From UBA9715 sp003452695 (GTDB taxonomy: Bacteria > Actinomycetota > Coriobacteriia > Coriobacteriales > Eggerthellaceae), in NCBI GenBank assembly GCA_946625225.1, contig CAMOTA010000095.1, positions 1-10,456 of the forward strand: a stretch of DNA of 10,456 bases. Reading direction: 5' to 3'. Shown here one piece after another: positions 5,312 through 10,456 of this stretch. The notes below the pieces were generated by a model, which saw only the letters and a list, made by a program, of their open reading frames with translations, did no database searches and was not told the origin of the DNA. Made by a program: the position numbers and the translations under genes. Positions within the stretch are counted from its first letter, which is position 1, and each line of letters begins with the position of its first letter.

Positions 5312-6475
5312 TCAGGGTTGGTCTATCCAGTAGGAGTACAGGCCCTTCGCCTCGTTCAATATGAAGGGAATTTCCCACGAGCGTTGCGAGTTCACGGCCG
5401 AATAGGGGTCGTTCATCGTGAGCAGGCCGTTGGCATCGTAGCCGGTGATGACCAGGTAGTGTCCGTCGAACTGGCTGAAATAGCCATGGTCCATGTTGGC
5501 CAGTATTATGTGTCCCTGGTCCAGCTCCCAGCGCAGCGCCTCTTCTTCCACGGGAATGCCCGCACATGCCAGCCCCAGGTGTTCCGCGCCGTCGTAGAGG
5601 AACATGACGGAAGTGCCCTCTTCCTCGTCGCCGAGTTGTTGGGCCAGCACGCCCATGTCGTAGGGAGAAAGGTTGCGGTTGCCGGTCAGCCCCTGGTACA
5701 CCATGGCGAAGGCGGTCGGGCCGCATCCCGTCATGCCGAACGCGCTGCCGCTATACAAGACATAGCCCCACCGCGGGTCCCATTGGTACAGGCGGGGAAT
5801 GCGCCCGCTCGGGTCCGTGGGTTCCGGCGGCGCGCCCTCTGTTTGTCCGCTTGCGCCCGTCTCCTGGGGGAACCGGTCGGGCCAGGCGCGTACGTAGGGG
5901 ACGGCCTCGGGCTCGTTCGCCGCCAAACGCAGGACCTTCCTCTGCACGACGTCGCCGTCGTTGGCGAAGGCGTCCGGGTGCGCGGCTATCCAGAACAGGT
6001 CGCGGTTGGATTGCGCGCCCTCCAGCAGGCGCGCGGCTTCTTCTTCGCCCATGATGCCGGCAAGCAGGCCGGGGTCGGGCATGGCGCCGTCTTCGCTGGC
6101 CAAGATGTCGGTTAGCGGCATTTCCGCAATGCCGGCCAGCACGCTTGTGCCGCCCGGGTGCGACGACGCCCCCGAAGAGCCGGAATTCGCCGAAGCGCCG
6201 GCCTGGCCAGCCGCATCGGGCTCGCGTGCTGCGCTCGATGCCGCCGGCGCCTCCTGCGTTTCCCGCGCTGCCGCATTGCCGGAAGTTGCCGGGGTTTCGG
6301 CTTCGACCGATGCACCCGAGCGGGCTGTCTGGTGCATTTCGGGAAACGAGGGCGTGGACTTCGCGCAGCCCGACAGGCAGGCCAACGCCGCCAGCGCGAG
6401 AGCGCAGAGCACATGGATGGCGTGCGTGGGCAGAAGCTTGGTTTGCGCGCGAAAGACGGGCTGCGTGGCGGTCAT
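5312..6475 (-). CDS. Surface lipoprotein with C39-like cysteine peptidase domain
   Basis: The precursor has 387 residues. The ATG at 6475 has AGGAGG close upstream; an in-frame start 15 codons earlier has no such support. A signal sequence ends in the lipobox Leu34-Ser-Gly-Cys37, so the protein should be lipidated and membrane-anchored outside the cell. Residues ~38-115 are an Ala/Ser/Gly/Glu-rich linker across the wall. A helical charged segment (~120-205) follows. A papain-like C39-type domain (~225-385) has Gln231, Cys251 in GMTGCGPTAFAM, His339 in GHYLVITGY and Asp356 in MNDPYS, so the catalytic set looks complete. Such domains occur in bacteriocin-leader peptidases and in many secreted proteins of unknown target. 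There is no ABC transporter or leader peptide here, so a bacteriocin role is not supported. Substrate unknown. It lies upstream of the ahb operon in the same direction, with 230 bases and a separate promoter between them. Confidence 0.85.
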   Translation of the reverse strand: MTATQPVFRAQTKLLPTHAIHVLCALALAALACLSGCAKSTPSFPEMHQTARSGASVEAETPATSGNAAARETQEAPAASSAAREPDAAGQAGASANSGSSGASSHPGGTSVLAGIAEMPLTDILASEDGAMPDPGLLAGIMGEEEAARLLEGAQSNRDLFWIAAHPDAFANDGDVVQRKVLRLAANEPEAVPYVRAWPDRFPQETGASGQTEGAPPEPTDPSGRIPRLYQWDPRWGYVLYSGSAFGMTGCGPTAFAMVYQGLTGNRNLSPYDMGVLAQQLGDEEEGTSVMFLYDGAEHLGLACAGIPVEEEALRWELDQGHIILANMDHGYFSQFDGHYLVITGYDANGLLTMNDPYSAVNSQRSWEIPFILNEAKGLYSYWIDQP

Positions 6476-6493
6476 GGGTCCTCCTCGTGCCCG

Positions 6494-6502
6494 ATTGTAC
6501 CA
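6494..6502 (-). promoter_or_regulatory. Extended -10 promoter of the C39 lipoprotein gene
   Basis: The minus strand reads TGGTACAAT, an extended -10 element (TGn followed by a hexamer one base from TATAAT). A weak TTGCGC lies 15 bases further upstream (6520-6515). Transcription would start near 6487, just before GAGGAGG, giving a very short leader. Confidence 0.4.
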
Positions 6503-6550
6503 AAACGGTGCATCGCGCAAATTGTTCAGTCTCCAGCCCGTCCAGCGGCC

Positions 6551-6556
6551 TATACT
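6551..6556 (+). promoter_or_regulatory. Candidate -10 element for tatA
   Basis: TATACT sits in the divergent intergenic region and points toward tatA. No good -35 is found at 16-18 bases; TTGTTC at 6522-6527 is 23 bases away. If used, transcription begins near 6563 and the leader is about 140 bases long, with the stem-loops listed separately. Confidence 0.3.
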
Positions 6557-6584
6557 CGGTGTTAGTTACCGCAGCCGCGCCAGA

Positions 6585-6648
6585 ATGGGCGGGGCAACCA
6601 GGTTGCCCATCCGTTCTTTCCTCGCCATCGGCGTGGCCGCGAAAGAAC
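6585..6648 (+). other. Structured leader upstream of tatA (two stem-loops)
   Basis: GGGCAACC (6592-6599) and GGTTGCCC (6601-6608) are perfect complements around one base. A competing pairing of ATGGGC (6585-6590) with GCCCAT (6605-6610) is possible. Just downstream, GTTCTTTC (6613-6620) pairs perfectly with GAAAGAAC (6641-6648), and the loop contains a further CGCC/GGCG stem (6623-6626 with 6630-6633). Both lie between the candidate tatA promoter and its ribosome binding site, so they would be in the 5' untranslated RNA. They match no riboswitch I recognise. Confidence 0.4.
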
Positions 6649-6703
6649 CACTTTGCAAACGAGTTCGAATGCCGGGTGCATGCAGGCGAGAAGGGAGAGG
6701 CGA

Positions 6704-7093
6704 ATGCCGCTGCCAAAGGGGTGGGAAATCGTAATTATCCTTATCGTCATCCTGATCATCTTCGGGCCGAAGAACCTTCCCAAATTGGGGAAGGCCATCG
6801 GCAACACGATGAGCAGCCTGCGCGAGGGCATGAGCGCAGGCAGGAAAGAGAAGCGTGCGGAAGAGCCGGAGGACGGGGCGAGCGTGGACGATGGCGCCGC
6901 GGGCGAAGAACCGGTTGCCGCAAGCGTTGTTCCCGAGCTGCAGGAAGCGCAGCAGGCGCCGCCGCCGGCCGCGCCCGAAGAAGAAGCCCCTGCGGCATCC
7001 GAGGCTTCCGTCGAGGATTCGGGGGCGTCCGACGACGATGCGGCTGAGCCGAAGAAGGTCAGGCGCGTTGTAAGGAAGAAGCAGGCCGAATAG
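6704..7093 (+). CDS. tatA: TatA-type twin-arginine translocase subunit
   Basis: The product has 129 residues and is the pore-forming component of the Tat system, which exports folded proteins such as cofactor-containing enzymes across the membrane. Residues ~8-20 form a single Ile/Val/Leu-rich membrane helix, followed by the hallmark Phe20-Gly21 hinge and an amphipathic helix (FGPKNLPKLGKAIGNTM). The tail (~50-115) is long, acidic and rich in Ala, Glu and Pro; the last residues are basic (KKVRRVVRKK). The ATG at 6704 has AAGGGAGAGG directly upstream; an earlier in-frame start at 6653 would add a hydrophilic extension without a binding site. No tatB or tatC is adjacent, so the gene stands apart from any tatABC cluster. 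TatA and TatB are hard to separate by sequence, but the FGPK hinge favours TatA. Confidence 0.85.
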   Translation: MPLPKGWEIVIILIVILIIFGPKNLPKLGKAIGNTMSSLREGMSAGRKEKRAEEPEDGASVDDGAAGEEPVAASVVPELQEAQQAPPPAAPEEEAPAASEASVEDSGASDDDAAEPKKVRRVVRKKQAE

Positions 7094-7150
7094 CCGCGGG
7101 GAGGCGCGGGGCTGCGCGTCTCTGCGGGTGCGATTGCCGGAAGGATTGAC

Positions 7151-7594
7151 ATGGGCTGTTACGAACGAGAGCAAGAGGCCATAGCTGCAGGAACGGGCAA
7201 GCGCGGCGATGCGGCGCGCGCCTATTTCGCCGAACTGGACGCCACGATAAGCGAGGAAGCTTCGTGCCTGACGCATCGTCCCGACTACACCGATACGCTG
7301 TTCGCACCCGAACACGACGACATCTACCGCGAGTTCTGCCGCTTCGTCGACCAGCCCGAACCGCGCTACTTCGACACGGTCGAAAATCCCCTGGCCATCG
7401 AAGGCTGGACCGCTGCCGAAATCTACCGCACGATGATAGCCTCGAATCCACGCATCGTGGCGCTGGACGCAGGTGCGATTTACGGGACCATGGTGCGTTT
7501 GCGCACCCAGCCCGACATTGCCAAGAAGGTGCTGGCCTTCAAGCCCACCTGCTATCAGAACGGCTGCGGCAACACGTACCGTCCCTCCGAATAG
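7151..7594 (+). CDS. Hypothetical cytoplasmic protein, 147 residues
   Basis: The ATG at 7151 is preceded by GGAAGGA at about six bases, and third-position G/C bias is strong throughout, so the gene is probably real. There is no signal peptide or membrane segment. The protein is acidic, with five Cys (3, 39, 67, 133 and 138). The last two lie in a C-terminal CYQNGCGNTY motif that could bind a metal or form a disulfide. Several aromatic-acidic segments (HDDIYREFCRFV, EPRYFDTVENP) suggest a compact helical fold. It lies 57 bases after tatA on the same strand with no terminator visible between them, so co-transcription is likely. I do not recognise the family. A role linked to Tat substrates or redox cofactors would be a guess from position only. 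Confidence 0.7.
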   Translation: MGCYEREQEAIAAGTGKRGDAARAYFAELDATISEEASCLTHRPDYTDTLFAPEHDDIYREFCRFVDQPEPRYFDTVENPLAIEGWTAAEIYRTMIASNPRIVALDAGAIYGTMVRLRTQPDIAKKVLAFKPTCYQNGCGNTYRPSE

Positions 7595-7599
7595 GGCGT

Positions 7600-7651
7600 G
7601 CCGGCCGGACCGGATTGCGAATCGCGCCGGCCCGGGGCTCCTGCGGCCGGC
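7600..7651. terminator. GC-rich inverted repeat between convergent genes
   Basis: GCCGGCCG (7600-7607) pairs with CGGCCGGC (7644-7651) across the 63-base gap between two convergent genes, and smaller GCGA/TCGC and CCGG pairings lie inside. There is no T-tract on either strand. It may act as a shared bidirectional terminator, possibly with factor assistance. Confidence 0.3.
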
Positions 7652-7657
7652 GCCGTT

Positions 7658-10285
7658 CTACAAATCCATGAGCGCGCTGGTCGCGCTGTCGGACGCATCC
7701 TGGGCGCCCGAAGCTTCCGCAGCGGCTTGCGCGTCGGTTTCGGCATTGCCGTCGCCGCTTTCGGCGTTGTCGGCTGCAGCCGCCTGGTCGCTTGTTTTGG
7801 CAGATGCCGTGTGGTCGCCCAAGGCCGCATGGACCGTGTCCGCGAACGCCGTCACTCCTGCTTCGGTCAGGTTCATGCCGTTCTCCGCCAGGTAGTCGTC
7901 GTGGCCTTGCGATGCGCCGAACCAGTCGACAAGCTTCACGTTGTCGGCTCCGTTGGCAAGTTCGGCAAGCAGGTCGTTGTTCGCCGACATCCACATGCCG
8001 GCGGTGCGGTTGTTCACGAGCCACACCGTGCGGTCGGTTCCCGCGGCTTCGATAAGCTGGCGCAAGGTATCGCGGTCCAGGATTTCCTCGTTGCCCAGGC
8101 AGAGGACCACGTCGTCCCCGACGACCCCCTTGTCCAGGTATGCCTGGAAGGCGTCCTTGGTGGCGTTCAGGCTGCGGCCCTCCGAGCAGTCCACGATGCC
8201 GTGCGGGAACAGCTCGGCCAGCTCGTCCACGGCGTCGAGCGCCACGATGTCGCCCATGAACGTAACGTCGTACTTCGTGTTCTCGTCGTCGGGCTGCACG
8301 TAGCCGATCGTGTCCACCACGAGGTTCGCGTAGGCATCGCGGCCATCCCAGGTAAGGTGGATGCCGTCTTCCGAGAGCCATTCGTCGTGTCCGGTGGACG
8401 CGCCGAACCAGTCGATGAGGTTCGTGTTGCCGTTGGCGTCGACGCATGCCTGAATTGCCTGGTTGTTGGGTTCGCAGCGCTCGTCGGGCACGCGGGTGTT
8501 CACGAACCACACGGTGCGGTCGGGGCCGGACATGTCCACTATCTGCTGCAGTTCGTCGGGCTCGGCGTAGCCGTTCGTGCCGAGGCTGAAGATAACCGTG
8601 TCGCCGACGATGCCGCGGTCCAGATAGCCTTGGTACGCCTCGATGCCCGCGGCGAACTGGCGGCTGCCCTCGGTGTCTATCAGGCCATGGGGGAACTTCT
8701 CGTTCAGCTGCTCGTTGGCGCCCAGAGACACGGAATCGCCGATGAGCACGACGTCGTACACGCCGTCGACGAGCGGTTTCTTCAGCGTTGCGCTCATCAC
8801 GCGCGTCTCGTTGGGAGCTGCGCCGCCTTCGGACACGGGCGGGACGAACGCGATGCCGAACACGGCCACCGCGGCTATAACGCCGGTAACGGCCACAGCG
8901 GGGATATGCGTGCGCACCCAACCGCGGAAGGTCGCCCGCGGCTCGACGCCGGCGCCGGTCGTCGTGGGGTCCGGCGCGCGGAAGGCGCTCAGGCCCCGTT
9001 TGCGGATGGGCGTTTCGATAAGTTCGTAGGACACATGGGCCACGAGCACGGTAAGCGCGATTTCCACGAGGTAGATCCACCAGGGAAGCATCGTCGCATT
9101 GCGCGGTTGCAGCAGTTCGATTATCGGGTAGTGCCACAAGTACATGCCGTAGCTGCGCTGGCCTATCCACACGAAGGGCTTCAGTTGCGCCACGCGCGCG
9201 AACATGCTGCGCGGATGGGCCAGCACGGCGATGACGACCGCCGAAAGCGCGCTGCACAGCACGAGCCCCCCGTAGTACATGAAATCGGAGTAGCCGCTTA
9301 TGAACACGCACATGGCCACGATGCCCAGAAAAGCGGCGATGCCGGCTATGTCCAGGGCCCTGATGGATGCCGCGGGCACGTTGCGCGTGCCTTCTTCGGT
9401 CAGCTGCGCGCCGGGCCAGGCGAACGACAGCCATGCTCCGATGAGCAGCGAAAACGCCCGCGTGTCCGTGCCGTAGTACACGCGCGAGGGGTCGCCTTGC
9501 GGCACGTACAGCACGGCCATGGCAACGGCGCTTACGACGGCCAGCACCAGGCAGGCGCGCCGAACGCCCGTCCTGCCCATGCCGGCCTTGAATACGCCGA
9601 GCAGGATAATCGGCCAGATTAAGTAGAACTGCTCCTCGATGGCAAGCGACCAGAAATGGGTGAGCGGGCTGGGCGCTCCCACGGCGTCGAAGTAGCTTAT
9701 GTCGCGCAGGATGTACCACCAGTTCTGGAACCAGAACAGCCCGGGCAGTATGTCCGGGCGCATCTTGGTAAGCAACAGGGGCGAAAATATCGTGAACACG
9801 GCAGCCATGACCAGGATAACGGTGAAGATGGCCGGAAACAGGCGCCGGATGCGGCGCAGCCAGAACTGCGGCAGGTTTATCGTGCGGGTGGATTCCCATT
9901 CGGCCGTGAGCAGACCGGTAATCAGGTATCCCGATATGACGAAGAACACGGTAACGCCGAGCAGGCCGCCTTGGGCGAACGGCGCGCCCATGTGGTAGAA
10001 GATGACCGCGAACACGGCGAAGGCGCGCAGCCCGTCGATGGCGGGAATGTAGCGCTTTGCCACGGCGCGGGCTGCGGGCTTTCCGTCCGCCGCCCTGCGC
10101 GGGCGGGCCGATGCGCGCATGCCCTGCTCTGTCTGGCGCGTTCGCCCGGCGCGCTTCCTTTCGGAAACCCGAGGCCTGGGCGCGGCAGACGCGGCCTGCC
10201 TGCGCGGGTTGTTTCCGTTTTCCCTTGTGCCTGCGGCATGGCGCGCCCGTGGCCGCGCGTTGCCGTCGTGCTCTCTCTGTGCCAC
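7658..10285 (-). CDS. OatA-like membrane acyltransferase (AT3) with two tandem SGNH domains
   Basis: The protein has 875 residues with a GTG start at 10285, supported by AAGAAGGA five bases upstream. Residues 1-78 are an unusual Arg-rich cytoplasmic extension. Residues ~79-430 are an acyltransferase-3 membrane domain, with RYIPAIDGLRAFAV, the conserved His98 and about ten membrane helices; an added helix lies at ~461-481. SGNH domain 1 (~504-663) keeps Ser518 (GDS), Asn571 (GTN) and Asp640/His643 (DGIH). SGNH domain 2 (~667-822) is clearly a copy (WFGAS..GHD, FPHG, DRTVW), but Ser is Ile680, GTN is GNE, and Asp/His are Asn802/Asn805, so it should be inactive. A tail (826-870) is rich in Ala, Asp, Glu and Ser. 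OatA-type enzymes pass acetyl across the membrane and place it on peptidoglycan MurNAc, giving lysozyme resistance. Another surface glycan is an equally possible target, so I assign no symbol. Confidence 0.87.
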   Translation of the reverse strand: MAQREHDGNARPRARHAAGTRENGNNPRRQAASAAPRPRVSERKRAGRTRQTEQGMRASARPRRAADGKPAARAVAKRYIPAIDGLRAFAVFAVIFYHMGAPFAQGGLLGVTVFFVISGYLITGLLTAEWESTRTINLPQFWLRRIRRLFPAIFTVILVMAAVFTIFSPLLLTKMRPDILPGLFWFQNWWYILRDISYFDAVGAPSPLTHFWSLAIEEQFYLIWPIILLGVFKAGMGRTGVRRACLVLAVVSAVAMAVLYVPQGDPSRVYYGTDTRAFSLLIGAWLSFAWPGAQLTEEGTRNVPAASIRALDIAGIAAFLGIVAMCVFISGYSDFMYYGGLVLCSALSAVVIAVLAHPRSMFARVAQLKPFVWIGQRSYGMYLWHYPIIELLQPRNATMLPWWIYLVEIALTVLVAHVSYELIETPIRKRGLSAFRAPDPTTTGAGVEPRATFRGWVRTHIPAVAVTGVIAAVAVFGIAFVPPVSEGGAAPNETRVMSATLKKPLVDGVYDVVLIGDSVSLGANEQLNEKFPHGLIDTEGSRQFAAGIEAYQGYLDRGIVGDTVIFSLGTNGYAEPDELQQIVDMSGPDRTVWFVNTRVPDERCEPNNQAIQACVDANGNTNLIDWFGASTGHDEWLSEDGIHLTWDGRDAYANLVVDTIGYVQPDDENTKYDVTFMGDIVALDAVDELAELFPHGIVDCSEGRSLNATKDAFQAYLDKGVVGDDVVLCLGNEEILDRDTLRQLIEAAGTDRTVWLVNNRTAGMWMSANNDLLAELANGADNVKLVDWFGASQGHDDYLAENGMNLTEAGVTAFADTVHAALGDHTASAKTSDQAAAADNAESGDGNAETDAQAAAEASGAQDASDSATSALMDL
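7820..8287 (-). other. Degenerate second SGNH domain inside the acyltransferase
   Basis: This part encodes residues ~667-822. Compared with the first domain (8297-8776), the fold-defining segments are preserved, but the catalytic codons have changed. ATC (Ile) at 8248-8246 replaces the Ser codon seen as TCC at 8734-8732. AAC (Asn) at 7882-7880 and 7873-7871 replace the Asp and His of the DxxH motif. The frame is intact, with no stop codons. It therefore looks maintained as a non-catalytic domain, perhaps for glycan binding. Confidence 0.75.
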
Positions 10286-10315
10286 CTCTGTCCTTCTTTT
10301 CGAATGCGTTCAAAT

Positions 10316-10349
10316 AGTGTACATCACCTGCGCTCATCTAGCGTGAGCG
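10316..10349 (-). promoter_or_regulatory. Candidate promoter and dyad upstream of the acyltransferase
   Basis: TACACT (10321-10316, minus strand) is a possible -10 about 30 bases before the GTG start. No good -35 sequence is found at the usual distance. In its place is a dyad, CGCTCA (10331-10336) and TGAGCG (10344-10349) with a 7-base spacer, which could be an activator or repressor site. Confidence 0.3.
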
Positions 10350-10413
10350 GGTGACGATTTTTCGCTTTCGATTGCAGCTTGGCCGCCGCCCGCGCTCCCG
10401 CCAGCCGCCCCTT

Positions 10414-10449
10414 GCCGGCGCAGCGGCTAGCGCCCGCTGCCCGGCCGGC
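10414..10449. terminator. Strong GC-rich hairpin at the window edge
   Basis: GCCGGCGCAGCGG (10414-10426) pairs with CCGCTGC (10434-10440) and, after a 3-base bulge, GCCGGC (10444-10449). This gives a 13-bp interrupted stem with a 7-base loop. No T-tract follows on either strand within the window. It may be the end of a neighbouring gene's transcript or a structural repeat. I see no coding sequence between 10355 and 10456. Confidence 0.35.
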
Positions 10450-10456
10450 GGCGGGG

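Noticed and set aside
6655..6680. GAGTTCGAATGCC, resembling a tRNA T-loop
   Set aside because: The flanking bases do not form the five-pair T-stem, and no anticodon or acceptor arms could be drawn around it.
9883..9893. TGCGGGTGGAT matching the repeat at 107-118
   Set aside because: It is only 11 bases and lies within a conserved part of the acyltransferase gene, so it is probably coincidence.
7539..10337. Long minus-strand frame overlapping the acyltransferase gene
   Set aside because: It is rich in Arg, Ala and Gly with no motif, whereas the frame 7658-10285 contains complete AT3 and SGNH motifs.

Overview
The window looks like chromosomal DNA of a high-GC anaerobic Gram-positive bacterium. 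A coriobacterium of the Eggerthellaceae type (Eggerthella, Gordonibacter, Adlercreutzia relatives) is my best guess. The grounds are strong G/C bias at third codon positions, AGGAGG-type ribosome binding sites, sigma70-like promoters, an OatA-like cell-wall acetyltransferase, a truncated LytTR regulator and the siroheme-dependent (Ahb) heme route of anaerobes. The taxonomic call is inference; the gene families are read from the translations.

Layout. Positions 1-1730 are a gene-poor, rearranged stretch. It holds short palindromic repeats (5-118, 134-158), two minus-strand open stretches that look like gene remnants (185-370, 690-887), a short secreted-protein ORF (473-700, +), a LytTR response regulator missing the first half of its receiver domain (899-1456, -), and a perfect 32-bp inverted repeat (1577-1655). 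Positions 1732-5220 are a compact heme operon on the minus strand. A near-consensus promoter (5192-5220) leads through a ~100-nt leader with a small hairpin to ahbC (3885-5081). Its stop codon overlaps (TAATG) the start of a three-domain AhbD-AhbA-AhbB fusion (1732-3885), which ends at a hairpin terminator (1689-1712). Upstream, also on the minus strand, is a lipoprotein with a C39-like cysteine peptidase domain (5312-6475). Divergent from it are tatA (6704-7093) and a 147-residue protein of unknown function (7151-7594). A large AT3-SGNH acyltransferase with two tandem SGNH domains (7658-10285, -) converges on that pair.

How the genes work together. The two Ahb polypeptides contain every domain needed to turn siroheme into heme b. 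AhbA/AhbB decarboxylate siroheme to 12,18-didecarboxysiroheme, AhbC makes Fe-coproporphyrin III, and AhbD decarboxylates that to heme. The remaining genes concern the cell envelope: protein export (TatA), a surface peptidase-like lipoprotein, and O-acylation of a surface polymer, probably peptidoglycan.

The most unusual observations are the AhbD-AhbA-AhbB fusion with a His/Gly/Pro-rich N-terminus, the acyltransferase whose second SGNH domain has lost its catalytic residues, and the long perfect hairpin next to the truncated regulator. I saw no CRISPR array, rRNA, tRNA or intact transposase.
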